In this document: positions 11,077 to 23,376 of the stretch, piece after piece
Position numbering within the stretch: position 1 is the stretch's first letter
Layout: every line of letters starts with the position of its first letter
From: Hemileia vastatrix
Taxonomy: Eukaryota > Basidiomycota > Pucciniomycetes > Pucciniales > Zaghouaniaceae
Assembly: GCA_030280995.1 (NCBI GenBank)
Contig: JASXTE010000005.1
Span: 33,617,501-33,681,500, forward strand
Reading direction: 5' to 3'
Length of the DNA stretch: 64,000 nucleotides
Translations under genes and position numbers: made by a program
The notes under the pieces: generated by a model
The model's input: the letters and a program-made list of their open reading frames with translations, nothing else
Databases searched by the model: none
What the model was told of the DNA's origin: nothing

Positions 11077-11874
11077 TTATTTCTGTTTAAATTTTTTAAG
11101 AAGGGTGGATAAATTAGAAATTTCTTTTTCAGGTATCCATTTATCAAATTCATTTGATTTCCCTTTAAATCTTAGTAAATACTCAGTTCCTTTTTCTTTA
11201 GTAAGGATTCTTTTCTTGAGTATTTTTTCAATCTCTGCTTTTTCCACAATTTCTTCAGGTTGCTTTTTAGGCCTTCCCCTTCTTTTTGAAAATAAGTCAG
11301 GATCATTTGCATGGTAAGGTTTCAATAATGAGATAGGGAAAACTGGATGTTTCCTATCATATGGAGCATATAATATGACTTCCACTGCATTATTACCAAC
11401 CATTTTATTTACTACAAAAGGTCCTACAAAGGGATCCTTTAATTTAACATTACCTTGTAAGTTAAAATGTAGTGTTGATATGAGGACTTCATCTCCCTTT
11501 TTGAATTCAAATTCTTTATGAGATTTGTCCCACCTTTTCTTTTCATATTCAAATGCCTTTTGAATGCATTCTTCTGCATGCTTTCTACACATTTGTTGCA
11601 TATGAATAAAGGATTTAGTACCAGGGTGTATATCCAACTTTGGTAATTTATTTAAATGATTTACTGGGGTATTTGGTACGTATCCCAGCCAGAAATCAAA
11701 TGGTTTCTTCTCTGTTACAGAATGAGTTGTGCTGTTATAAGAGAATTCAAGGCCAGGAATTAATGTTACCCAGTCACGTGTGAATTTCTCATTGTCTTTG
11801 TATTCTAATCCAAAGGCACAATATATTCTGATCATGTCTTCTAGAGTTTGTATCATTCTCCCCAGCCAGCCCAT
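11077..11874 (-). pseudogene. M1 integrase C-terminus and chromodomain (frameshifted end of pol)
   Basis: This is the end of the M1 pol polyprotein, put into another frame by an extra base just after the integrase HHPQTDGLA motif (around 11866). It carries the last part of the integrase core, the GDEVLISTLHFNL region, PFVGPF, and a full chromodomain ending KWIPEKEISNL near the C-terminus. The reading is otherwise intact to the stop. The S copy at the same place keeps GLAERMIQTLEDM without a shift, which confirms that the shift is secondary. Confidence 0.85.
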
Positions 11875-14800
11875 CAGTTTGTGGATGGTGTGCTGTAGAC
11901 AATTTCAATTGACAACCTGATACTTCCATCAAAGATGTCCAGATCTCTGAAGTAAATTTAGGATCTCTGTCAGAGATTATGTCTTTGGGGAACCCAGCAG
12001 TATTCATCATCTGAGTCCACCATAGTAATGCCAAGTCTTTTGCAGATACCTCTTTATGGGTAGGGATAAACTTACACATTTTTGTTAATCTATCCACAAT
12101 TACCCAGCAAGAATTGAAACTTTCTTTTCCTGCTAATAGCAAGCTAGTTACAAAATCCATGTTTATAATTTCCCATGGAGCTTTTGGCTGCTCTATTTGT
12201 TGTAACAACCCAGCTCTCTTACCAGTTAATCTTTTAGATTTCTGACAAGAGTCAAATGTTTCAATGTATTTTTGTACATCTTCTTTCCTGTTTATCCACC
12301 AGGCTGTATTTTTAACTCTGGTTAATGTTCTGTTAAAGTCAAAATGACCAGCTAAGATGTCATCATGACAAGTACTCAACATTAATTCTTTCATAGAAGG
12401 TGGTATTACTATAACATTACTTAACTTTTTCCTGTAATATATATATCCATCTTCAATTGATAATTTACCTTTTTCCAATGCATTTTTATACTTTGGAGGC
12501 AAGGTTTTAATTAATGCACTCATGGAGGCATTTGTTGGATCATTAAGAATGGTAGATAGTTTAGACAAATCTTTATCAGATGAATAATTTTCTAATATAG
12601 TTTGCATAAATTCTTCTTCTAAATCCACTATATAAATCCCAAATATATGTATAACCTCATTTTCAGGTACATAAGCTGGGTTGTCAGCATCATTTGGCAA
12701 AGGACTTCTAGATAATAAATCAACATTAGAATGCAATTTTCCTGCTCTGTGAGTGATTGTCATTCTTCCTCTGTACTCTTGAACAGCTAGTTTCCATCTA
12801 AACATGTGCCTATTAGGTGTTTTCATGTTTAGCAATGATTTTACTGCACTGCAATCTGTTATAAGTTCAAAATTCTGGTCTTCCAGATAGTAATGAAGCT
12901 TCTCCAAAGCCCACACCACGGCTAAACATTCTAGCTGTGTGGCACCATACCTTAATTCAGTTTTTCTTAAGGTTCTGGATATATAACAGATAACTACTTC
13001 AGATAATTTTCCATTTATTATCTGTTTTTGCTGTAAAGCAGCACCTAAACCTATGAAGCTTGCATCAGTGTACAAGATAAAAGGTAAGGTGAAATCTGGC
13101 AGTCCTAAAATTAGAGCTGTCATTAAACATTCCTTTAATTTATTAAAGGCGTGTTGTCTTTCATTATTCCATATGAAAGCCTCATTTTTCCTAATTAATG
13201 TTGTCAAAGGAGCTGCAATAGATTGGTAATTTTTTATATATTGTCTATAATATCCACACATACCTAAAAAACTTTGAATTTCTTTTACATTCTTAGGTAT
13301 ACCAATGTTTTTTATTGCTGCCACCTTATTCTGGTCAACACAAATTTGTAATCCAGATACAAAATGTCCAAGTACTTTCAAAGATTGGAATCCAAATTTA
13401 CATTTCTTTAATGCAATTGTCATATTAATTTCATCCATTCTTTGAAAGACTCTTTTCAGGTTATTTAAATGTTCATCATATGTTTTTGAAAACACTATGA
13501 TGTCATCAATATAGACCAATAGCCATCCTTCAACCATTTCCTGATGAAAAACACTATCCATCAATTTTTGGAAGACTGAAGGCGCATTCTTTGGGCCAAA
13601 TGGCATTCTCACATACTTATATATACCCATATGTGTGGTTATTAATAAGTAATTTTGAAAATTTCTTTCCACAGGAATCTGGTGGTAACCTTTGTTTCCA
13701 TCCAGACAGGAAATATATTTTGCTCCTTGTAAAGTAGCATGGATAGAAGCTATCCTTGGTAGAGGGTAAATATCATCTACTGTGTATGTATTCAGAGCTC
13801 TATAATCACCGCATAATCTTGCCTTATCTTTTTCATAAGAGATCAATACTGGTGAAATGACACAATACTTAGGTGTTGTGTCCACTTTTTCAACAATACC
13901 CATTTCCAACAACATTTTTATATTGTCTTCAATATCTTTCCTTTTTGCAGGAGATGCTGGATAAGGTTTCTTTTTTAGGCTGCCAGGAATATTATCCAAA
14001 TCAAAGCTTAGAGAGATTTTCATCTCATGGTCTTTGACCAATCCTAGTTCATTTGAAACATGAGCAAATGCCATAGGATATGATTTAATCAATCTCAAAA
14101 TATTTTCTTCTTCAATTTTTGAGAGTTGAGGACTGAAAGAGGCCTTTTGGATTTCATTTTCCAATTCAACCACTTCATTGATGGTTCTTCCACCTTGCAG
14201 TTGTTCTTCTCTAGGAGAAATGGCATACACTGAATTTTCAGAACATATCTTGAATTTTCTCTTACCATTCACTCCTATGGTGAAACAACTGTTTGCAGGA
14301 TCTAGTTTAATTCCATATTTTGTCAATAAATCATTGCCAATAATAAACCAATCACTACAATTATTATTATCCACTACTACAAATTCACAAACTGCTCTTA
14401 CATATCCATTATTATATTTAAAGAATACAGCAGTTTTGTATTTGCCAATTGGATTTAATATTGAACCAAAACCCCTCCAGTTCTTTGTCTGAACAGGTTC
14501 TAGTTTTTCCTTATACTTACTGTCAAGTTTCATTAATGTATTAATAGAAACTAAACTACCTGCAGCCCCAGTGTCAAGAATGGCATTCATTTCTCTTCCA
14601 CATATAATAACAGGTGCTCTGATAGGTGTTATTTTGTAAGTATCATGAGTTACATCTTTAATTATTTCAGCTTCTTCAATGGAAGTTAAAGATGTATCTG
14701 TATGAGGTATAGCATCATTCAAGAACATTATATCCTGTTCTAATACAAATATCTCATTTTCATCATCACTGTAAGATATGTTACTTTTACAATCCTCACT

Positions 14801-15235
14801 GGATTCCACATTTTCATCTTCATGATTACTTGGTTCAGAATTCTGGGAGGTTTCAATAACATTTATTCTCTTCTTACACGTGTGACCCTTAACCCAAGGT
14901 TCATTACATTTATAACAAGTGTTATTCTCTTGTCTTTTTGGGACAAGTGGAGCTGAAGGTTTTATCTTCTCCACTGGTAATTTACTTGTAGTAGGTTTTA
15001 CCACATCAACACTCTGTCTGTAATTGATATACTTGGTTTCATATTTGTGGTTTAATAATATCTCATTATATATATTAATGAACCCAGAGGTATCTCTGAT
15101 GGTTTCAGTTCTAGCTACAATAATGTCTCTAACTGATATAGGTAACTTGTATATTATCTTTTCTTTCCACTCTTCATAATCCATTTTTGGATCCATGGCT
15201 TTCATAATTTTTATTAAATTCATTAAAAATACCAT
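11875..15235 (-). pseudogene. pol: M1 gag C-terminus and pol: knuckle, protease, RT, RNase H, integrase
   Basis: A long frame of about 1,100 residues. In order: end of capsid; zinc knuckle CYKCNEPWVKGHTC (about residue 110); retropepsin with LDTGAAGS (about 215); reverse transcriptase with the catalytic YIDDIIVFSK (about 575); RNase H with LYTDASFIGLGAA; integrase zinc domain and catalytic core with NMDF, SDRDPKF and HHPQTDG. One zinc ligand of integrase is lost: YIETFDSC, where M2 keeps ETCDSC. Upstream, a TAA at the QQRLY position (about 15270) separates it from the rest of gag; M2 has Glu there. Domain order PR-RT-RH-IN-chromodomain marks a Ty3/gypsy chromovirus. The element is now inactive. 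Confidence 0.9.
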
Positions 15236-16929
15236 AGGTTTATCTCCAGCATTTTGATTATATCTGGCCTTTTAATACAATCTTTGTTGAGTGATTCTAA
15301 ATTTTGGGCCACCAAATTGCCTTTTAATTAGTGCCTTCCATTCATTCCAGGAGTAATTAATTCCTTCACTCAATACAGATTCAAACCATAATAAGGCCAC
15401 ATTTGTAAATAAAGATATTAACTTTGAAGTAATTTCTTCATCAGGTAGTTTGTATGAAAATTTTAAGTTATCAATTCTTTGTATGAATTGCTGCCAATCA
15501 GATTTTGAATCTCTGTCAAAAGATGGATACTGATCTAACTTAGGCCAGTTCTTTTGGCTAGTTTTTGCTTCCCTAACCTGAGGAATATTGAGTAATTCAC
15601 TTTCTTTAGAAAGATGATCATGTATTTCATCTTTTACTGACTTATTATTCTCAGAGCCCATGATACTATGTTCAAGTTCCACAATTGGTGTTTCATTTGC
15701 ATGTTTCATGAAAACAGGTACTCTTGCTACATAAGAAGTGTTATCTTTTATTCTTTCAGTATTTTTCAACATGTTTGCTACTTCTATTTCCACTCTTTGT
15801 AACCTATCCTGTATTACAGGTACATGAGCTAGAGTGTCATTTATATTTGAAAAAGATAATTTAACACGTCCCTCAATGGTAGCCATAATATTCTGAGAGT
15901 GTTCTAATTTATTTTCTAAATTTCTAATCTCAGATTTTAAGCCTTTATTCTCATTGAATAATTCATTATTTGAATTTTCAATAATTTTTAATCTATTGGC
16001 TGTTGCACTCAATGATTGTGTTAGTTGTAATAATACCTTTTCTGTATTATTGTTTGACTCTTTTGAGAACTCTTCTAATTTTTCAATTCTCAATAATAAT
16101 TTACTTATTATCCTTGTTTCCATTTGATTTTTTTTAAAAAATATTTTATTTTTTCTGTGTCCAACTCAGAAGACTCATAATTTGATTCCAATTTTATATT
16201 AATAGCATTATCCTGGTGATCAATAAAACTATCTACATTGTCTTTGTGCAAAGACAAGTTTAACATATTTTTTTCAAATGAATAATCTTTTAAATCATTA
16301 TCAATCATATCCAATATTTCCTTATCATTCTCATTACCTATAAAGAATTCATTTTTAGGCTGGTGCAATTGATCATAAGAAGTTGGATGACTCACCAAGG
16401 TCTTATTCCATTTCCCCTGCCTCTCCTTGGCTTTTCCCTGTAAGGGTGACTGCTGGATCCTTGTTGAGTAGGTTTGTTGTAATTTTGGGAGTACCAATCC
16501 CATTTCCATTTGCTTACTGTAATTTTTTGGTCCTCCTCTTGGGCTGGAGGTGTTGCTATGGAATTTTTGGGTGCCACTGTTGGTGGTTGAGTCTTTATGT
16601 CCACTAGAGCTTGGTTGACTTCTATGAAACCTTGAGCTGCTCTCTTTTCCAGATTGTTGATCTGGTCCATTATGTTGTTGACTCTTATTTTCAAGGTGTT
16701 CAGTAGGGTGGATAGGGAGTGAACTTGTTCTTGTAATGTATTTTTTGACTTCTTTCTTGAAACCTGCTTTAAAAGCTTTTCCCATTCCTCCAGAGACATT
16801 GGCGGAGTGTTGTTGATTATGGGAGAGTCCTGGCCCTCCATTTGAATGTCCTGTAACAGGTTTTTCAGCTCTAGGTCTTAAGTTATAAAGTTTTGCCTTA
16901 TTACTTACAATGTCATTGTTGTCACACAT
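15236..16929 (-). pseudogene. gag: M1 gag N-terminal two thirds
   Basis: Two overlapping frames joined by a one-base slip in an A-run near 16120-16135. The start at 16929 (MCDNNDIVS) is chosen because M2 begins with the same residues and N starts similarly. Order: Ser/Gln-rich N-terminus, an acidic stretch, a long coiled coil (LLRIEKLEEF... NKLEHSQNI) and the front half of the capsid (NLKFSYKLPDEEITSK, QFGGPKFRITQQRLY). A coiled coil ahead of capsid may help gag multimerise; that is inference. The region 16392-16841 also carries the conserved MEGQ frame. Confidence 0.8.
16392..16841 (-). CDS. Conserved overlapping leader frame (MEGQ frame) in gag of M1
   Basis: 149 residues, MEGQ at the start, MSLEEWEKLLKQ helix, LQEQ, NNLEKRAAQGF, NQAL, and KWKWDWYSQ toward the end, stopping at PW-stop on TTGGTGAGT. 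It is the same frame, position and motif order as in N (4760-5221) and M2 (40851-41252), though N and M differ greatly in nucleotide sequence. It is open throughout in M1 even though the gag and pol frames around it are broken. Confidence 0.55.
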   Translation of the reverse strand: MEGQDSPIINNTPPMSLEEWEKLLKQVSRKKSKNTLQEQVHSLSTLLNTLKIRVNNIMDQINNLEKRAAQGFIEVNQALVDIKTQPPTVAPKNSIATPPAQEEDQKITVSKWKWDWYSQNYNKPTQQGSSSHPYREKPRRGRGNGIRPW

Positions 16930-17452
16930 TTTCACGTGGAATTCAAAGAATAGTAAGTTTAGGTATGAAAACTTCAAAAAGGAGTTTTATCAGTATTTAT
17001 CAATACCACTGAAGACAATTTTGTTGATTAATTATTGGTATGAAAAGAATCTTTAAGTGCCAAAAGTCAAATATGCTTTTTATGTTGTCACTTGATTTAA
17101 GTGGTCTACAATATGTAGCCGTGTTTTTATATTTAAAAGAAAGCAACTGTTAGTAAGATTCTTTCTAAATATTTAATGAATATTACAAACCAATAAAAAT
17201 AAAAGATTAAGAGTCCTGTTAAAAGAAAACAATTAATCAGTTTAATTGGTTTATTATCTGAAAAGATCACAAATTTAATTGGTCTTTAACAGACTCACAC
17301 TAATAACAATTTTATGTTAAATTAGTGGTAAAAGTGTTGATTCAATATCACAATTTTATTATATAACAGGGCTTCTTTTTCTGAAATCACTATATAAGTG
17401 ACCCCAACCTGTTGTAATTATCCAAATATTTCTATAGGGATATTATTTACGT
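16930..17452 (-). other. M1 5' leader, cut by P1
   Basis: Untranslated leader between the gag start and the primer binding site. M2 keeps the uninterrupted version at 41341-41923, which gives the pre-insertion sequence TTATTTACGTGTACC. The last 64 bases of the M1 leader lie at 36849-36912. Confidence 0.8.
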
Positions 17453-18545
17453 TGTGGTCTTCCAACATTGGCAGGGGCCTTTGTTGTGTGATTTGGCGCT
17501 GTTTGTGCATGTCTTAATTGACATCTGTTAAGGAATTTGGTACTTTTCTGGTTTTATTCCGTGGATATTGGGTCTGCGGGTATGTGGGTACTATAATTGG
17601 ATAGCCCTGGTTTTTCTCTATATTTTATGTCTTGAAGACATTTTTCATATTCTGAGTTTTAAGGGGTCATTTCCTCATTTTTCATTTATAAAAGATTGCT
17701 TTTTAATTTTGTTTTTCGTGTTTTACGGGCTAACCTTAAGTCTTAGGGTTAAGTGCTTAGTACCATTTGATAGAGCTAATTTTTCTTTATATTTCATGTC
17801 TCGATGTTGTTATAGTGAAATTTGGTGTTTTAAAGGTTTTAGTTGTTGTAGCTAATTTTTCTAAGTAGATTAGTGGTTTTTATTGGTTTTCTGGCTTCAG
17901 GGAGGCCGGGCCGCTTCAGGTGGCATCTCCGATGTCGGGAAGCCCGCCCGCCTCTGTTTTAGGAGGTTGGGGAGTGCTCCAGGAGGGTTTTTTATGCAAT
18001 CTGGCAGGTACAGGCGCCAGATTGGTGGGTGCGCATGGGCTCTTAGTTAGTGGTTTGTGTGTACATAGTGAATAAGACAGTTTGGGGCAACCTTAATCAT
18101 CATACAACCATCCGGAGGTGATCTCATTGTTCCTCACTCAGTTTTCACTGTTTTCTGGCCACAATTGGCTGTGTTTGTTGCAAGTGAGTTCTTCATTTAA
18201 CTTAACTTTGGCAACTGTTTTCTCTGTTATAGTCTTGCAAGCTATAGCAAGTATTATTGCTGTCTCTGGTGTGGATTTGCAGCCTACATCAAGTATCTTT
18301 GCTGTCTCTGGTGTGGACTTTGTTCTACATTTCAGTTCTTTGGTCTGGTAGTCTATCTGGTGACTACTTTCTTGGCTCATCAAGCAGTCAAGTGTGTTGA
18401 AAAGGAGCTTTAGCAAAACAGGAACCAACTTACTTTAGCAAGTAAATCTCACTCTATTTTTCTAAAGGGACAGGGGATTTTCTCTCTGGGTTTTCTCCAA
18501 CTCCCTTGGTCAAGGCCTATAGCTAGTACTATAGGATTGTCTACA
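17453..18545 (+). repeat. 5' LTR of P1
   Basis: 1093 bp, TGTGGTCTTCC...GATTGTCTACA. It includes a GC-rich patch (CCCGCCCGCC near 17943) and a hairpin AATCTGGC/GCCAGATT at 17998-18023. Confidence 0.95.
17998..18023 (+). other. Covarying hairpin in the P LTR
   Basis: An 8-bp stem, AATCTGGC with GCCAGATT, around a 10-nt loop. In the right LTR of P2 the stem is AATTTGGC/GCCAAATT and in the solo LTR at 2062 it is AATTTGG/CCAAATT: both arms change together. This suggests selection on the structure, perhaps in the R region of the transcript. Confidence 0.5.
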
Positions 18546-18548
18546 TTT

Positions 18549-18565
18549 CTGGGGACCAACGTGGG
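18549..18565 (+). promoter_or_regulatory. Putative primer binding site of P
   Basis: Three to four bases after the LTR comes CTGGGGACCAACGTGGG in P1 and CTGGCGTCCAACTTGGA in P2. The TGG start fits a tRNA 3' CCA end. The primer tRNA is not identified. Confidence 0.4.
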
Positions 18566-18636
18566 GTAGAACTTGCTAGTTCTTTGGAATCTCTGTTTGC
18601 TTTGGTTGGCTCTTTTTGGTGTTTTGGACTGGAGGA

Positions 18637-21017
18637 ATGGCTTCTGGTTCCTCTATTCTTGTGGTGACTGTCAGTGGGGGGGATGGTCCTCTTCTGTGAT
18701 GGTTAGGGAGTGTGTGAGGATTAAAACTTGGGATGGTACCAAGTTTAATGGGGAGGATGTCAAGTGGTTTCTAGAGAAGTATGAAACTGCTGCTGGAGTG
18801 GATGGTGCTTCCTACCTGGACATGGTGAAGCAGATTATCTTCTTCATTGGTGATAGGTCAGTGGAGAAGGAGATTGTGGCCATGTCTGGCTACAAGAAGA
18901 GGGATTGGAAATTGTTGTGTAGGGAAATGGTGGATAGATGGGGTCTCAGGTTCACTATGGTGGATCTGAACAAGGTTGTCAGTTAATGGCAATATTATGG
19001 TGGTGTTGGTAACTTACATAGTTACAGGAACTTTCTGCTACAGTTTGATCCTGTGGTGGAATATTTGGTGGAAGTGGAGGAGCTGGCTCATGAAAATGCT
19101 GCCAAGGATGTTTTTTGGTCTGCCCTGGCTAGAGATGTCAGGATGGATGTGTTGAAGGAGTTGTCAAGAAAGGAATTGATGAAGACTCTTTCTAATGGGG
19201 ACCAGAAGTTGCCTGCCTTGGATAAGGTGAAGGAGGCTGTTGAGGCCCATTTGAAGTTATTGGCTGTGGACACCTATCAGGAGGGGTGTGCCAAGTATGT
19301 CAGCAAAGTAAGTGAGGCTTTGGCTGAAGAGGAAGTTAGGGAGAAGAAGGAGGAGAAAAATTTGGTGCAGGTTCCCAAACAGGAGAGGTACCCAATGGTG
19401 GAGCAGCTGGCTGATCTGACAAAACAGCTGCACATTTTTGTCCAGGAGGCCAAGAAGGTTAATAAGGCACCTTCTCAGCCAGAAGATTTTGAAAGGAGGG
19501 CTGGTAGGAGTGATCCTTGGGTTTGCTCTTATTGCAGTAGGAGGGGGAACAGGTCCAATGATTGTTGGACAATGAACAGAGATGTTTCTGAAGGAAAAGT
19601 GGAGTTTGATGGCAGGGTTTTTAAGTTCCCTGACGGTTCTTTTGTGAAGCCCAGTGAGGGGCAGGCTCCTGTTGATTTGGTCAGGAGAAGAGGTGGTCTC
19701 AATCAAAGGAGGCCAAGGTTTGAGGAGATTCCTGATCAGGGGAAGTCTTCTTATAAGGTAGATGAGGACGTCAAGGGAAAGGGGAAGGAGGTCAATAAGG
19801 TCTCTTTTTCTACTTCTTTTGGTGGTTTGGAGTTGTATTCTTGTGGTGGACAGTCAAGTGGTGAATGCTTGGCTGGTGTTTATGATGTGGAAGCAGGAAA
19901 GGTGGGTAGGCCTAAGAGAAGTTCTCAGGCACAACCAAAGCCAAATTCTTCAAAGGGTGATCCTAAGCTGAGTGCAGCTAGGAAGAGGTACAGCAAAGAG
20001 GAGTTGTACAAGATGCAGAAGGGTATGGCTGACATGGGCCCCCCTAGTTTTGGTGCATTGGACGTGAATGGTGAGCCAATGCCAATGGAGGTGGATTCTG
20101 ACTCCGAGGAGGATGTCCCTTTGGCTTCATTGCCAAAGCCTGTTGGAGTCAGAGGTTCTGGTGAGGGATCTGGTTTGGTTCCTGTTAATGGTAAATCTGT
20201 TGGTGGTGCTGGTCCTCAAGAATCTTCTAGGACCAAGGTGGTGAAGCAAAGAGCTCACTTTGAGAGGCCAGTAGTGTCTGGTCAAGTTAATGTTATGGAC
20301 TCTGTCCTGGAAAGGATGAAACAGGGTCAGGTTTCCCTATCTTATGGGGAATTGTATGCTATCAGTCCAGGGTTGGCTGAGAGGCAGAAGAAGTTGTTGA
20401 CCAGGAGAAGAGTTTCTTCTGGTGAGGTAGAATACATTTGTGATTCTGCTGAAAAGTTTGGTGAGGGGTTGGAAACTCATTTTTCTCCTCCTCTGGGATA
20501 TGTAAATGTCACTCTGAATGGCAGGGAGGCAAGGGCATTGGTGGATTCAGGTTCTCAGATAAACCTGATTTCTTTGTTTGAGGCAACTCATATGGGCCTC
20601 CCCATCAAAACTGGTATTGGTGGGAATTTGAGAGGGATCGGTGGCCATGTCACTGAATTGCTTGAAACTTCAGAGTTTGTGAAGTTAGATGTTGGAGGAG
20701 CCTCAGGGAAGGTTCATTTTTACATTGCTAAAGGTAATGTAAAAGAAGTTCTGGGCGGGCCATTCTTGATGGATTTTCAGGCAAGAATTGGTTATCAATT
20801 TGATTTGGGAATCAGTTTGGAGTTGACTGGTGAAGACGAAAGGAGGCTTTACATGAGGTTATCATCCCCTGGAGAGGATGGTTGGGAGACTAGGCCTGGT
20901 TTATCTTCAATGTGCCAGTGCATGGACTGCTGCAGGAGAAGGAAGGAAGTGGGTACTGCCTCTGGTTTTTTGGAGTGCGGCTCAGGCTCTATTGAGAGTC
21001 TGTCTTTTTTAGAGTAA
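18637..21017 (+). pseudogene. gag: P1 gag-protease polyprotein
   Basis: Start MASGSS chosen from agreement with P2 (59041, minus strand). P1 has lost one base near 18697 and has TAA at 18984-18986 where P2 has Glu; otherwise the frame runs to TAA/TGA at 21017. Order: capsid-like helical part (MVRECVRIKTWD, WKLLCREMVDRWG), an acidic linker, a zinc knuckle CSYCSRRGNRSNDC in which the His is Asn, a Ser/Pro/Glu-rich middle, and an aspartic protease with ALVDSGSQINLIS and the later LGGPFLMDFQ. The last 40 residues form a Cys-rich tail (CQCMDCC). Protease fused behind gag and separated from RT is a feature of this element type. Confidence 0.85.
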
Positions 21018-21239
21018 TGAGGGCTGATCACCCTAGTGCTACAACCTCTCCCCAAGATGAGGAAATCCCAGGTTGTAGTAGGTAAGCTCCCTTGGAGATA
21101 TACCAAGTGGATTTTCAACTTTCTCTTTTTAATGTTTCTATTCTCTGCAAGTATTAATCAAGTTTTTTATCAAGTCTCTGTTGTCTCTCAAGATTCTTAA
21201 TTATTTTTAATTCAAGTTTAAAGAAGAAGATCAGTTATA

Positions 21240-21860
21240 TATCTTTATTGAAAGATATGCGGAAAAGTTTTGGGGCGGTGAGATTGGGGTCTAAAAGTAA
21301 GTCCTCCCAATTGTGCACTGCTAGGGTTTCTTCTACACCTTTCAAAAACATTACCTGGGCCACACCTGTGAGCATTGGGGAAACCCCGGGTTATTTTTGA
21401 AGGACAGAAGAAAACTCAAGAAAAGAAGATAAAAATTTCAAGATAATTCATGAAAATCAAGAAAAAAATCTGGAGATAATGAAGAAAGAAGATGAAAAAT
21501 ATTTTTGTGAAGATTGTCAAGATCTATTTTTGGGCCTCCAGCATGAGGTTAAACTGCAGAAAATTATGAAGAATGAAGATCATCAAGATCGATTTTTGGA
21601 GCTCCAGCATGAGGATAAACTGCACAATTTTAGAAGATGTGATTCAGAAGATGAATCAAGATTTGAAGATTTGTAAGTTGGAAGTGAGGATGAAGATGTG
21701 GAATTGCGGAAAAGTTTTGGAGTGGTGAGATTGGGGTGTAAAAGTAAGTCCTCTCAATTGTGCACCACTAGGGTTTCTCCTACACCTTTCAAAAACATTA
21801 CCTTGGCCACACATGTAAGCAATGGGGAAACCCTTGGTTTTTGTTCCAGGTCTGGTGGTG
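21240..21860 (+). repeat. Duplicated block and 66-bp minisatellite between gag and pol of P1
   Basis: A block of about 145 bp (coding RLGSKSKSSQLCT... STPFKNIT) occurs at about 21258-21400 and again at about 21714-21850. Between the copies lie two units of a 66-bp repeat (HQDRFLELQHEDKL type). P2 has the same duplicated block but eight units. The minisatellite is in frame, 22 residues per unit. Confidence 0.85.
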
Positions 21861-22494
21861 AAGATTTCCTGAAGATCCCTCAAGTTGAAGGTGGAGCGGA
21901 AAAGTATAAGAAGGTAGCGCAGAAGATTAGGCCTGTCAATGAGCCTATGCCTGTGGGTTTGAATCCGCCTTTGAAGAGACCTCCTTTGTCAAGAGATCCG
22001 TACTGTACTCCTTTGGTGAAGAATCCTCCAGAATTTGTAGAGACGGAGAGGGTGACCGTGGAAAGATTGAAAGTTGTTAATTTTGGTCCTGATGGGTGGT
22101 TGTCTGAGAAAGAAAAGAAGTTGTTGTTGCACGTTATTGTGCTAAGGGAAAAAGCAGTGGCATTTGTTGAGGAGGAAAGGGGTGTATTGAAGCACTCTTA
22201 TGGGGAACCTTACTTGATTCCTGTTGTTTGTCATGAACCTTGGCAAATCAAACCTATTCCGATTCCAGCCGCTATTCGAGAGGATTTTGTAGAGATTGTT
22301 AGGGAAAGAGTCAGGACTGGGTTATATGAACAATCAACATCCAGTTACTCAAGTCCAGTGTTCTGTGTAAAGAGGCAGAATGGAAAGTTGAGGGTGGTTC
22401 ATGATCTTAGAGCCTTGAATAGAGTCACTATCAAGGACGCTGGTATGCCACCAAGTGCAGAGGATTTTGTTGAAGCTTTTGCTGAAAGGGTGTG

Positions 22495-23266
22495 TGTCAC
22501 CGGACGACCTACACACAAGGTCGAGGATGTTCCTGAAAGTGAGATGAGCGATTTAGAAACTTCTTTGAAGCACAGAGGAATGATTTGAGGAAATGATTTG
22601 AAGGTCACTCAAAGTAATCGCTACAGGTTCGAGGTTTGTTCGAGAAGAATTATAGACTAGTTTTCAATGGTAATAGTAATTCTTAAAATCTCATGAAGGG
22701 TTGGAAACTCAATAATCAAAGATTTAGGATTTAGAAATGAATATTGAGAAAATAAAAAAAATACAATAACAATGATTTTAACTTTAAAGATTTACCACTA
22801 TTAATGTAAATACGATTTTATAATTTAATTCTAAGGAATATCAAACCAAATACCCAACCCCTTTTATATCCTTTGTTCCTCCTCGCATTGACCTCCCTTC
22901 CATCGCACCATTCCCATTCCATTGACCATTACTAACATACACTTAGACCCTCTTTGCTAAATATCCGTCCATGCTCAATTTACCCTTTTTTTAATTAATT
23001 AACAAAACTTTAATGAAAACTACTACTGTACTATTTCGTTAATCCTAGCGCTGTGCGTTGCTTATTGAAAAGGACTAAGGTACCGTATTGGGAGATTGAC
23101 TAATTTAGATTTAGAGTTTAGGCTAGCGCAGTTAAATAGTAAGTACACAAAGGAAAATTGCAGTTGCTTTGGAGAATTGCTTTCTGCGCTTCGAGTATAG
23201 ATTTAGGACTCGATATTATTGATTTAATGAGCTGATTTCGCCTCGAGTGTCACGTGGCACATGACA
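22495..23266 (-). repeat. Left LTR of Q (3' LTR relative to pol)
   Basis: 772 bp. It matches the right LTR (29454-29988) apart from a 237-bp segment missing there and changes mostly at CpG sites. Confidence 0.95.
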
Positions 23267-23276
23267 GATGTCCGGG

Positions 23277-23284
23277 TATAAAAA
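23277..23284 (+). promoter_or_regulatory. TATA-like box for the antisense gene of Q
   Basis: TATAAAAA lies 11 bases past the LTR and about 93 bases ahead of the ATG at 23377, a reasonable core promoter distance. The CT-rich stretch between them resembles fungal promoters. Confidence 0.4.
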
Positions 23285-23376
23285 TTGCAAACTCCGTTGA
23301 GCTTGAGCCATCTTCCCACACTAGTTTCCCTTCTTCTAATAATTTTTTCCTCACTTCTTAATTACTCTTTTTTATA

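Noticed and set aside
17568..18428. Open frames in the P LTRs on both strands, some present in several copies
   Set aside because: They recur only because the LTRs are repeats; the older copies break them and no codon pattern is seen.
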